5,915 nucleotides of DNA from Gammaproteobacteria bacterium. Its GTDB lineage: Bacteria > Pseudomonadota > Gammaproteobacteria > GCA-001735895. Positions 1-5,915 of this stretch are shown piece by piece (position 1 is the stretch's first letter; each line of letters begins with the position of its first letter). The position numbers were made by a program, and so were the translations under genes. The notes below the pieces were generated by a model. It was not told the DNA's origin, ran no database searches, and was given only the letters and a program-made list of their open reading frames with translations. The DNA is taken from contig WGBK01000282.1 of the NCBI GenBank assembly GCA_015494335.1, positions 1-5,915 of the forward strand, written 5' to 3'.

Positions 1-339
1 CCGGTCGGAGGAGAAGGGCTTCTCGATGAAGTCATAGGCCCCCTGCTGCATGGCTTCGACCGCCATGGAAATGTCGCCATGCCCGGTGATCAGGATCACC
101 GGCAGATCGGCGTCGATCCCCCGCACGGCACGCAGAAAGTCGAGTCCGTCCATGCCCGGCAGGCGGATATCGCAGATCAGAACGCCTGGCCAGTCGGGCT
201 GGATCTGCTGCAGGGCCTGCTCCGCCGTTTCGTGGAGCCCGACACGGAAGCCGGCCAGTTGCAGGCTTTGCTCATTGGCCAGGCGCAGGTCGAGTTCGTC
301 GTCGATGAACAGGATGTCGGGGTGCGGATTGTCAGTCAT
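1..339 (-). CDS. dctD: C4-dicarboxylate response regulator DctD-like, N-terminal receiver domain (partial, cut by window edge)
   Basis: Only the first 113 residues are present. They form a complete response-regulator receiver domain. The acidic pair is D13/D14 in FIDDE, the phospho-acceptor is D57 in LICDIRLPGMDG, the switch threonine is T85 in ILITGHGD, and the conserved lysine is K107 in FIEKPF. The GHGDI-MAVEAM-GAYDFIEKPF pattern is typical of the DctD/NtrC class, whose members continue into a sigma-54-interacting AAA+ domain and a Fis-type HTH (about 440 residues in all); that part lies outside the window. The ATG at 339 overlaps the end of the upstream kinase gene by 8 bp (ATGACTGA), so the pair is co-transcribed and probably translationally coupled. 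No strong Shine-Dalgarno is visible. By family knowledge, phosphorylated DctD activates sigma-54 promoters of C4-dicarboxylate transport genes. The DctD assignment rests on the DctB-like partner, because the receiver alone could belong to another NtrC-class regulator. Confidence 0.85.
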   Translation of the reverse strand, partial: MTDNPHPDILFIDDELDLRLANEQSLQLAGFRVGLHETAEQALQQIQPDWPGVLICDIRLPGMDGLDFLRAVRGIDADLPVILITGHGDISMAVEAMQQGAYDFIEKPFSSDR

Positions 340-2164
340 GATCGCTTGCTGCCGGCAGGGAAATGGTGAAGCGCGCGCCGCCTTCGGGGCGATTGGCGGC
401 CGAAAGATGGCCGTTCATGCTGTCCATGATGCGCGCGGAGATGGACAGGCCGAGCCCCAGCCCGGCCTTCTTGGTCGTATAAAAGGGGTCAAAGATATGC
501 TCCTGGGCACGGGCATCGAGGCCGGGGCCGTTGTCGTCGACATGTATCAGCACCCATTCCTGTTGGGTTTCGCAATGGATGTCGATCTCGCCATCGCCGT
601 CCACGGCCTGTACCGCGTTGTTGATCAGGTTGATCAGTACCTGTTCGAGCGGAATGATCTCGGCCAGGGCCAGTGGCCCCGGGCGTTCACAGTGGTTGCG
701 AATGCGGATGGCAGACTGACGATACTGGGGCATTACCAGGTCGATGGCAGTCTGGATTACCGGTTCCACGCGCACGGCTTCGATTCGGTCGCTGGATTTT
801 CTCGCAAACTGCTTCAGTTGTGAACTGATCTTTCCCATGCGCTCGGTCAGTTCGCCGATGCGTTCCAGATTTTGTCGCACCGGTTCGGTTTGTCCGCGCT
901 GCAGGAATTGCCGGGCATTGTCGGCATAGCTGCGGATCGCAGCCAGCGGGTTGTTGAGTTCGTGACTTATGCTGGCGGACATCTGGCCGAGCACGGCCAG
1001 CTTGGCGGTCTGGATCAGTTCTCCCTGGGTGTCGCGCAAGCGCTGTTCGGTACGCTTGCGTTCCTCGATCTCGTGACGCAGGTCGGTGGTTTGCAGGGCT
1101 ACCTGGTGTTCCAGTTCGCGCTGAGCCCGCTCTGCGTAGCGTTGCCGCTCCAGACGCCGACGATGGCGCTGACGCAACAGCAGTAACAACAGCAGGGCGA
1201 TCAGCGCCGAGAGAAGGGCCAGGCCGGTAGCGACGAGGCTGTTGCGCCGCACCGGATCCAGTGGCGACAAGATGGCGACCCGCCAGCCGGCTTTCGGCAT
1301 CTCCTGCTGCTGGTAGAGATATTCACTAGCAGGTGGTCGTGGTCCCATGCGCAGCAGGGTCGGCTCGTCGCCCTGATGTGGCAGCCAGTCCAGGGGCAGA
1401 GGTTCAATCTGCCGTCCTGGATAGCGGCGGGTGTTGGCGATACGGGATAGAACCGCCTCCGGCAGCGGCTGCAAACTTCGGAACAGCCATTGCGGTCGGG
1501 TGGAAATGAATACCACGCCATCAGGGTCGGTGACGATGAACTGGGCTTCGTGCCCGGAGTAACGTTGCTCGATACCGGCCAGATCCATTTTCACCACCAC
1601 AGCGCCAATCGGCTCGGCCGCATGGATGATCGGCCAGGCGAAATAATAGCCGCGTTGACCCGAAGTCGACCCCAGGGCGAAGTAACGCCCCAGCTTGCCC
1701 TGCATGGCCTGCTGGAAATAGGGACGAAAGCTGAAATTGCGGCCAACGAAGGGGCGCTCTCCATTCCAGTTGCTGGCAGCCAGGGTCAGGCCGCTGGCGT
1801 CCATCAGGTAGGTGTCGGAAGCACCGGTGATCGCGTTGATATCCTCGAGAAAACGGTTGGCCAGATCGATGCGGGAGCTGTTGTCCGGGTCGAGAAGGGT
1901 CTCCACCAGCAACTGGTTGCGGGCAATCAGGCGCGGCAGGAATTGGTAGCGGGCGAGCTGGGATTCGAGGTGACCGGTGAACTGCCGCAACTGCTGGAGG
2001 CTTTCGTCCTGCAATTGTTGCAGCCCGCTGCGCCAGCTGGCCTGCCAGGTGAGGATGGCGAGACCCAGCAGCAGGAGCAACAGCCCGGATGAGACAAGGA
2101 GGCGGCGTTGCAGCGACGGATTCATGGTCTGTGGGGATCGGCTGGAAAGCCTGGATCGTACCAT
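332..2164 (-). CDS. dctB: DctB-type membrane sensor histidine kinase for C4-dicarboxylates
   Basis: 610 residues in DctB order. A first membrane helix lies near 21-40. The periplasmic sensor is about 41-305 and has a PDC/Cache-type stretch at 142-175 (RNFSFRPYF, then GSTSGQRGYYFA), resembling the dicarboxylate-binding core of DctB proteins. A second, very leucine-rich helix lies near 309-330, followed by a charged coiled-coil linker at 331-385. The HisKA domain carries H401 in ISHELNNPLAAI, the expected phosphorylation site. The HATPase domain has the N box (NLINNAVQAV, 512-521), G1 (DDNGPG, 543-548), F box (FDPFYTTK, 558-565) and G2 (GLGLGLS, 568-574). No catalytic residue is missing. Its stop overlaps the dctD start by 8 bp. 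The start is uncertain: ATG 2164 has a weak GAG-containing leader and sits 3 nt behind a stem-loop, while ATG 2125 begins only seven residues before the membrane helix but also lacks a clear ribosome binding site. A sensor for another carboxylate cannot be excluded. Confidence 0.87.
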   Translation of the reverse strand: MVRSRLSSRSPQTMNPSLQRRLLVSSGLLLLLLGLAILTWQASWRSGLQQLQDESLQQLRQFTGHLESQLARYQFLPRLIARNQLLVETLLDPDNSSRIDLANRFLEDINAITGASDTYLMDASGLTLAASNWNGERPFVGRNFSFRPYFQQAMQGKLGRYFALGSTSGQRGYYFAWPIIHAAEPIGAVVVKMDLAGIEQRYSGHEAQFIVTDPDGVVFISTRPQWLFRSLQPLPEAVLSRIANTRRYPGRQIEPLPLDWLPHQGDEPTLLRMGPRPPASEYLYQQQEMPKAGWRVAILSPLDPVRRNSLVATGLALLSALIALLLLLLLRQRHRRRLERQRYAERAQRELEHQVALQTTDLRHEIEERKRTEQRLRDTQGELIQTAKLAVLGQMSASISHELNNPLAAIRSYADNARQFLQRGQTEPVRQNLERIGELTERMGKISSQLKQFARKSSDRIEAVRVEPVIQTAIDLVMPQYRQSAIRIRNHCERPGPLALAEIIPLEQVLINLINNAVQAVDGDGEIDIHCETQQEWVLIHVDDNGPGLDARAQEHIFDPFYTTKKAGLGLGLSISARIMDSMNGHLSAANRPEGGARFTISLPAASDHD

Positions 2165-2167
2165 GAC

Positions 2168-2188
2168 TCATCGCTCTGACAGCGATGA
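2168..2188 (-). other. Perfect 8-bp stem-loop between the DUF302 gene and dctB
   Basis: TCATCGCT and AGCGATGA are exact inverted repeats separated by 5 nt. They lie in the short gap between the DUF302 stop (2203) and the first possible dctB ATG (2164). On the minus strand, the direction of transcription, no run of T follows the stem; the sequence goes straight into GTC-ATG. It is therefore not a normal intrinsic terminator. Possible roles are mRNA processing, attenuation of dctB translation, or a protein-binding palindrome. If ATG 2164 is used, the hairpin would cover its ribosome-binding region. Confidence 0.45.
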
Positions 2189-2202
2189 AGGTCCGCGATG
2201 CT

Positions 2203-2661
2203 TCAGAGCTTCTGCTTCTCGCGCAGTTCCTCGAAGATGGCACGGATGTCGCTCTCCCAGCGTTCGAACTGGATACGCAAGTCCGGGTCGGGAAACAGTG
2301 GCTCCAGGGTGGTCGGGTTCATGGCTACCAGCAGTACCGTATCCTTCTCCTTCATCACAGCGATCTTCAGCGGTATATAGGGGATGAGCTCCGGGTGCTC
2401 GCGGGTCAGTTTTCGCATTTCCTTGAATTTGCCGAAGAAGACTGACTTGTAGAGATCCGTCTTGTAGCCGAAGCCGGTAAGGCCTCCATCGCATTTCTGG
2501 ATATGGGCGATGCGATAGCCATAATCGTTGAGGGTCTCCTTCAACTGGATCATGGTTTCCTCGAAACTGTCGTGCACGCGCACCATCAGCATGTTCTCCG
2601 CCTTGGCCGGCAGGGCAAACAGCAGGGCGAAGGTCAGAAACAGGTATTTGAGCCGGTTCAC
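2203..2661 (-). CDS. Secreted stand-alone DUF302-domain protein
   Basis: 152 residues. An N-terminal signal peptide (MNRLKYLFLTFALLFALPAKA, with likely cleavage after AKA at 21) sends it to the periplasm, and the mature part is a single DUF302 domain. Its LKETL near residue 40 and its PYIPLKIAV-KEKDTVLLVAMNP block at 94-116 align with the DUF302 part of the gene just upstream, so the two domains are homologous. The start is GTG at 2661, chosen because a strong Shine-Dalgarno lies 7 nt before it and because the start overlaps the upstream stop by 4 bp (GTGA). Positions equal to the two cysteines of the fused domain are here G77 and L98; the only cysteine is C57. DUF302 has no established biochemical role. 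From context it probably partners the cytochrome, as an inferred accessory or binding subunit. Confidence 0.85.
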   Translation of the reverse strand: MNRLKYLFLTFALLFALPAKAENMLMVRVHDSFEETMIQLKETLNDYGYRIAHIQKCDGGLTGFGYKTDLYKSVFFGKFKEMRKLTREHPELIPYIPLKIAVMKEKDTVLLVAMNPTTLEPLFPDPDLRIQFERWESDIRAIFEELREKQKL

Positions 2662-3695
2662 AGCGTGGCCTCCTCGATCAATTCCATCAGGCTGTCGTGC
2701 ATTTGCTGGGCCAGCTCGCTGAGCTGCTCGTTGTTGAACAGTTGTGTGGCTACTTTCATGTTCATCAGATAGAGCTTGACCGAGCCATCCTTTTCTTCCA
2801 CCACGGTTACGCGGCAGGGCAGGATCACGCCCATACGCGGCTCGATGTTGATCATCTTGTAGAGCAGGTTGAAGTTGCAGAAGCGCAGGGACAGCTGCTT
2901 CTTGTTGATCTGGTCATCGGGCGCCAGCCCCATCTCCATGTAGCGATCCGGGAAGTAGCGGAAGTTCAGCCCTTTCAGGGTTTCCTTGAGATTGGTGACG
3001 GTGGTGACGAAATCGTAGGGCGAGTCGAATACCAGGGTCGGCGGCTCCTGTTCCGGTTTCGGCTTCTCGTTGTGCTTCTGCTCGAATTGGCGAATATAAC
3101 TGACCAGGTCGTTGAGTTCGCTGTCGCTGATGCCGAAATCCTTCTGCGACGGCATGATGGTGCCAGGGCGGCCGTTCCGGATCGTGTAGCGGATCCAGCT
3201 GTCCTTTGCGGAGCGCAGAAAGCCGATGTTGTTGAGCGCAGGCGGAACCACCTTGAACTTGCGCTCGCGCGACAGGGTGACACCGGTGCCGAGTCCGTTA
3301 CTCTTGCCGTCTTCGCCGTGGCAGGCCGCGCATTTTTCCTTGAACAGGCGCTCACCGTTTGCGGGGTCGCCTTTCACCGGCGTATCCGGCCAGTTCTGGG
3401 GAGGCGTCTTGCGCCAGCTCATGATGTAGTCGACGATGGCGTCTACCTGTGCATCGCTGAGCTTGACGAAGGGCGGCATCACTCGGCCGGGTCGGCCGTT
3501 GCGGATGGTCTTGAAAATATAGTCGCGGGAAAAATGTTCGAGCTTCTCGCCACTCAGGGGCAGACCGATGCCGCCCATGCCCTTGTCGTTATGGCAAACC
3601 GAGCAGTGACGGGTATAGAGCTGTTCGCCATCGGGCGCGGACCAGGCGGGAGCCGCCAGCAACAGCAGAAGAATCAGGGCGGTGATACGGGTCAT
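2658..3695 (-). CDS. Secreted di-haem cytochrome c with C-terminal DUF302 domain
   Basis: 345 residues from ATG 3695. This start was chosen over the upstream in-frame ATG at 3752 because it begins directly with a signal peptide (MTRITALILLLLLAAPAWSA, cleavage near residue 20), and because the extra codons would cover the AT-rich promoter region. Two class I cytochrome c domains follow. Haem 1 is attached at C31-C34-H35 (CSVCH) with likely axial Met M73 in RVMPP. Haem 2 is attached at C122-C125-H126 (CAACH) with likely axial Met M181 in TIMPS. A Lys/Glu/Pro-rich linker (about 205-219) leads into a DUF302 domain at about 220-345, with C273 in RFCNF and C294 in LPCRV. The protein should be periplasmic and transfer electrons; the DUF302 part may bind a ligand or partner, but its role is unknown. 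No transmembrane anchor is seen after the signal peptide. It is translationally coupled to the DUF302 gene downstream and follows nnrS by 85 bp. Confidence 0.9.
   Translation of the reverse strand: MTRITALILLLLLAAPAWSAPDGEQLYTRHCSVCHNDKGMGGIGLPLSGEKLEHFSRDYIFKTIRNGRPGRVMPPFVKLSDAQVDAIVDYIMSWRKTPPQNWPDTPVKGDPANGERLFKEKCAACHGEDGKSNGLGTGVTLSRERKFKVVPPALNNIGFLRSAKDSWIRYTIRNGRPGTIMPSQKDFGISDSELNDLVSYIRQFEQKHNEKPKPEQEPPTLVFDSPYDFVTTVTNLKETLKGLNFRYFPDRYMEMGLAPDDQINKKQLSLRFCNFNLLYKMINIEPRMGVILPCRVTVVEEKDGSVKLYLMNMKVATQLFNNEQLSELAQQMHDSLMELIEEATL
2669..2675 (-). promoter_or_regulatory. Shine-Dalgarno that fixes the GTG start of the DUF302 gene
   Basis: GAGGAGG on the minus strand, 7 nt before the GTG at 2661. 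It lies inside the last codons of the cytochrome gene. It is the strongest ribosome binding site on the minus strand of this window and supports coupled translation of the two proteins. Confidence 0.85.
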
Positions 3696-3716
3696 GGTTT
3701 GCGGTCCGGAATAAAT

Positions 3717-3752
3717 ATTAGCAGATACTAATACTAGATGGCCGGAATGCAA
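3717..3752 (-). promoter_or_regulatory. Candidate promoter and AT-rich repeat region before the cytochrome gene
   Basis: The 85-bp gap between nnrS and the cytochrome contains an AT-rich island. Reading the minus strand, TTGCAT (3752-3747) lies 16 nt before TAGTAT (3730-3725), a weak sigma-70-like pair, and TAGTAT occurs twice in tandem (3736-3725). An inverted repeat ATTAG-N6-CTAAT overlaps at 3717-3732. The -35 match is poor, so this is a candidate only. No terminator is visible after nnrS, so read-through from the nnrS promoter is also possible. Confidence 0.35.
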
Positions 3753-3780
3753 GTGCGAATTTCAATGATCTTGACGTATA

Positions 3781-4986
3781 TCACCCGGGAGCGCCGTCAA
3801 CGCGCGGACGGACCAGCAGGGGCGCGTTGACCCAGATAAACAGTCCGAAGCCGCCGATCCAGAGGAGCTGGGCGACTGCGATCCACAGCTTGTAATGCTC
3901 CGGCCACAGGGCTGTCGGCAGCAGGCGGACCATCGCCCCGATCAGGATCATCCACTGGGCCACTCCGATCAGCGGGGAAGGTGTAAGTATGTCCCGCCCG
4001 GTATGACCCAGGGTCACCCGCGACATCATCGACAGGGTGATCAGGCCGATGCCGCCAAAGGAAAAGGCATGGAAGCCGATGGAACGGGTGAACAGCGCCG
4101 TATGGGGCAGCAGGGCAAACACCAGGAAGCCAAAGGTAATGAAGGCCATGGCCAGGTACAGGCCCCACAGCAACGGCTTGCCCCAGATGCCGGGGGTGTG
4201 CCAGTTGTAGAGACGGATCAGCCCCAGTACCAGCAGAGCCGTGGCCAGCCAGCCGCTCACTGCCGGTTCGAGCAGGAACACCTCGACGATGGAGAACAGC
4301 AGGAACAGCACCAGGATGCCGATATCCAGCCAGCGGGGATTGGCCAGCTGCACCGGGTAGCCGACCCCCCGCTCGATGAAGAAGGGGATCACCCGGCGAC
4401 CCATTGCCAGCACCAGCGCGATCAGCAGCAACAGGCCGCCGTAGAGGCTCCAGTCCACGCCCTGGCTGAGGTAACCGAGCAGGCCGAGATAGAAAAAGGC
4501 GTTGAACAGGCCGATCAGAACCACCTTGGCCAGGATGCCGATTTGCTTCCACTGGCGAACCTTGAGCACCGGCTCGGCCGTGGCCAGGATCAGCAGCGCG
4601 TTGAACAGCAGATCGAAGAACGCGGCCAGCGCGATCATACCGTCGCCGAACAGCAGCGTGATGCGCGCCGCCAGCCACAACAGCAGCAGCGTTTTCAGGC
4701 GTCCGCCCTGCCAGGTCTGCACACCGGTCCAGTTGCGGATGGCGGTCAACAGGAAACCGCTGACCACCGCCAGCGTGTAGCCGTAGATCATCTCGTGGGC
4801 ATGCCACTGGAAGGGCGCGAGGCGGGAGAAGGACAACTCGAGATCGAACTCGTAGATGCCCATCCACAGCAGGATCGACAGGCAGGCGAACAGACCCGCG
4901 GCGAGGAAAAAGGGGCGAAAGCCGAGGACGAACAGCGAAAAGGGCGCGTTGTCGCGCGGAGGATCCTGGATGTTCAGCAATGCCAT
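3781..4986 (-). CDS. nnrS: NnrS family haem/copper membrane protein
   Basis: 401 residues, almost entirely hydrophobic, with roughly a dozen predicted membrane helices as usual for the family. The N-terminal LFVLGFRPFFLAAGLFA (18-34) and WHAHEMIYGY (61-70) are hallmark NnrS motifs. Further conserved-looking histidines and motifs are GRRVIPFFIERG (196-207), YNWHTPGIWGKPLLW (260-274), GFHAFSFGGIG (304-314) and SRVTLGHTGR (322-331). NnrS was described in denitrifiers as a haem- and copper-containing inner-membrane protein made under NO/nitrite control, and it is linked to resistance to nitric oxide stress; its exact chemistry is unsettled. The reading frame stays open to 5226, but ATG 4986 is chosen because the family N-terminus begins there and the upstream codons overlap the divergent kinase gene and have no membrane character. 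No good Shine-Dalgarno precedes it. An FNR-type promoter lies just upstream. Confidence 0.92.
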   Translation of the reverse strand: MALLNIQDPPRDNAPFSLFVLGFRPFFLAAGLFACLSILLWMGIYEFDLELSFSRLAPFQWHAHEMIYGYTLAVVSGFLLTAIRNWTGVQTWQGGRLKTLLLLWLAARITLLFGDGMIALAAFFDLLFNALLILATAEPVLKVRQWKQIGILAKVVLIGLFNAFFYLGLLGYLSQGVDWSLYGGLLLLIALVLAMGRRVIPFFIERGVGYPVQLANPRWLDIGILVLFLLFSIVEVFLLEPAVSGWLATALLVLGLIRLYNWHTPGIWGKPLLWGLYLAMAFITFGFLVFALLPHTALFTRSIGFHAFSFGGIGLITLSMMSRVTLGHTGRDILTPSPLIGVAQWMILIGAMVRLLPTALWPEHYKLWIAVAQLLWIGGFGLFIWVNAPLLVRPRVDGAPG

Positions 4987-4989
4987 GTC

Positions 4990-5018
4990 TTGACCCGTAA
5001 CTGGAGGAAAGGGATAGT
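4990..5018 (+). promoter_or_regulatory. Candidate sigma-70 promoter for the glycerate kinase gene
   Basis: TTGACC (4990-4995, 5 of 6 to consensus) and GATAGT (5013-5018, 4 of 6) are separated by 17 nt. The predicted transcript would start near 5025 and give a leader of about 75 nt before the TTG start at 5100. The promoter would lie inside the predicted nnrS leader, so the two transcripts would run toward each other. Confidence 0.35.
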
Positions 5019-5034
5019 CTGCAGCTGCCCGGCG

Positions 5035-5076
5035 ATGGTAGTTCCGCCATCCATCGCCTGCAATGACAATCATCAA
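5035..5076 (-). promoter_or_regulatory. FNR/DNR-type class II promoter for nnrS
   Basis: On the minus strand TTGAT-GATT-GTCAT (5076-5063) matches the FNR/CRP-family anaerobic or NO-regulator consensus TTGAT-N4-ATCAA at 8 of 10 positions, and the frequent variant TTGAT-N4-GTCAA at 9 of 10. A -10-like TACCAT (5040-5035) follows after exactly 22 nt. This places the box centre at -41.5 from a predicted start near 5028, the geometry of class II FNR activation. The resulting leader to ATG 4986 would be about 42 nt. FNR, DNR and NnrR share nearly the same site, so the regulator cannot be named from sequence. Confidence 0.65.
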
Positions 5077-5083
5077 AGCTGCC

Positions 5084-5090
5084 GGAGGGG
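5084..5090 (+). promoter_or_regulatory. Shine-Dalgarno that fixes the TTG start of the glycerate kinase
   Basis: GGAGGGG lies 9 nt before TTG at 5100. No ATG occurs in frame between the upstream stop (5064-5066) and the Walker A motif, so a non-ATG start is required. This site makes TTG 5100 the best choice. Confidence 0.7.
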
Positions 5091-5099
5091 AAGAAGCCC

Positions 5100-5915
5100 T
5101 TGTTGACCGCCTTGTCCGCGAATACCGCCGTATCCCTGCGCCAGGCCGTGCAGGAGCAGAATCTGCCGCCCGATTTTCTCGAAGGCGTGCTGTCATGCTA
5201 TCTGCCGCTGGCGGAAACCATCGCACAGAAACGGCAGGGAAAAGAGGGCCCGCTATGGGTCAGCATCAACGGTCCCCAGGGCAGCGGCAAGTCCACCCTG
5301 GCCGACTTTCTGGCACGACTGCTGCGAGAGGAGTTTGCGCTCGCCCCGGTGGTGCTCTCCCTCGATGATTTCTACCACCTGAAACCACAACGGCTGGAAC
5401 GGGCCGGGCGCATACACCCCCTGTTCGCGACTCGCGGCGTGCCCGGCACCCATGATGTCAACCTGGCGAAACAGGTGTTTTCCGCCCTGGAGCAGGCCGG
5501 GCCGGAAGCCCCGGTGGAACTGCCCCGCTTCAACAAGGCCGCCGACGAGCGTCACCCGCCCGAAGCCTGGCCCCGGGTGTCGGTCCGGCCCGATGTCGTA
5601 TTGTTCGAAGGCTGGTGCAATCACTGCCCGCCACAATCGGAGGAGGAACTGGCCGATCCGGTCAACGAACTGGAACAACGGGAAGATCCGCAAGGAATCT
5701 GGCGGCGCAGCGTCAATGATTTCCTGTCCGCCTACCGGCACAGCCTGTTCCGCCCGCCCGACCTGTTGTTCTATCTGCGCATACCTTCCTTCGACAAGGT
5801 ATTGCAGTGGCGCGGTCTGCAGGAACGGAAACTGAAGCAGCGACTGGGGCCGGATGCCGGCATGGACGAGGCGCAGCTGCGCCGCTTCATCCAACACTAC
5901 GAGCGCCTGACGCGC
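5100..5915 (+). CDS. D-glycerate 3-kinase-like P-loop kinase (partial, cut by right edge)
   Basis: 272 residues are visible, open to the last base. The Walker A loop is GPQGSGKST at 58-66 (K64, S65). LSLDDFYH (87-93, with D89/D90), RGVPGTHD (112-119) and the Walker B-like LFEGWC (168-173) follow. PVNELEQREDPQGIWRRSVND and the later WRGLQERKLK match the glycerate kinase/phosphoribulokinase-like family that includes plant GLYK and bacterial YggC-type proteins. The likely reaction is ATP-dependent phosphorylation of D-glycerate to 3-phosphoglycerate in the cytoplasm, feeding glycolysis or recycling photorespiratory 2-phosphoglycolate carbon. Judging by usual family length, only a few tens of C-terminal residues are missing. 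The start is TTG at 5100, supported by the Shine-Dalgarno at 5084-5090. The gene diverges from nnrS and has no obvious functional tie to it. A different small-molecule kinase of the same family is possible. Confidence 0.85.
   Translation, partial: MLTALSANTAVSLRQAVQEQNLPPDFLEGVLSCYLPLAETIAQKRQGKEGPLWVSINGPQGSGKSTLADFLARLLREEFALAPVVLSLDDFYHLKPQRLERAGRIHPLFATRGVPGTHDVNLAKQVFSALEQAGPEAPVELPRFNKAADERHPPEAWPRVSVRPDVVLFEGWCNHCPPQSEEELADPVNELEQREDPQGIWRRSVNDFLSAYRHSLFRPPDLLFYLRIPSFDKVLQWRGLQERKLKQRLGPDAGMDEAQLRRFIQHYERLTR

Noticed and set aside
83..102. Perfect palindrome CCGGTGATC-AG-GATCACCGG
   Set aside because: It coincides with the codons for the strongly conserved PVILITG motif of the DctD receiver, so the symmetry is explained by coding.
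2238..2253. Sigma-54-like match TGGCACG-GATG-TCGCT on the plus strand
   Set aside because: The GG-N10-GC spacing is right, which is tempting next to dctBD, but it lies inside the DUF302 coding region and points antisense with no plus-strand gene downstream.
2697..3731. Long plus-strand open frame of 344 codons opposite the cytochrome gene
   Set aside because: No recognisable domain, and fully antisense to a gene with two CxxCH motifs and a signal peptide.
3762..3774. TCAA-TGATC-TTGA palindrome just upstream of the cytochrome promoter region
   Set aside because: It resembles an FNR box at first sight, but the half-sites are in the wrong orientation (TCAA outward), so it does not match the consensus.
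3895..5106. Long plus-strand open frame of 403 codons opposite nnrS
   Set aside because: Its translation is Gln/Asp/His-rich and of low complexity, and it lies entirely antisense to a clear NnrS membrane protein. It is a product of GC-rich codon bias.
4987..5226. Upstream extension of the nnrS reading frame to 5226
   Set aside because: The extra 80 residues are Arg/Ala/Ser-rich, overlap the divergent kinase gene and precede the typical NnrS N-terminus.
5311..5325. Second sigma-54-like match TGGCACG-ACTG-CTGC
   Set aside because: It lies within the glycerate kinase codons for LARLL just after the P-loop; there is no gene start downstream in view.
5253..5897. Minus-strand open frame of 214 codons opposite the glycerate kinase
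   Set aside because: The plus strand encodes an intact P-loop kinase; the antisense translation shows no known motif.

Overview
The window looks like a chromosomal stretch from a GC-rich, respiratory proteobacterium, most likely a gammaproteobacterium. That placement is inferred from the gene families, since there is no rRNA or other marker gene here. The genes are packed, with overlapping stops and starts. I see no insertion sequence, CRISPR array, tRNA or rRNA. Both ends cut through genes.

Layout. Five genes lie on the minus strand and, in transcription order from right to left, are: nnrS (4986-3781), a secreted di-haem cytochrome c carrying a C-terminal DUF302 domain (3695-2658), a small secreted stand-alone DUF302 protein (2661-2203), a DctB-type sensor histidine kinase (2164-332), and the receiver domain of its DctD-type response regulator (339-1, cut by the window edge). 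One gene on the plus strand, a D-glycerate 3-kinase-like P-loop kinase, diverges from nnrS at 5100 and runs off the right edge.

Regulation and coupling. The 113-bp divergent intergenic region holds a good FNR/DNR-type box whose spacing to a -10-like hexamer is exactly that of a class II FNR-dependent promoter directed at nnrS. This fits the known role of NnrS in nitric oxide and denitrification physiology. The cytochrome and DUF302 genes overlap by 4 bp, with a strong Shine-Dalgarno sequence before the second, so they are almost certainly translated together. dctB and dctD overlap by 8 bp. Between the DUF302 gene and dctB sits a perfect 8-bp stem-loop without a U-tract.

How the genes may work together. 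dctB/dctD are a standard two-component pair for sensing C4-dicarboxylates and activating sigma-54 promoters; their usual transporter targets are not in view. The least characterised part is the cytochrome-DUF302 fusion plus its DUF302 partner. Both have signal peptides, they are translationally coupled, and they sit directly behind an anaerobically or NO-controlled nnrS. A periplasmic redox function is a reasonable inference, but the substrate cannot be read from the sequence.
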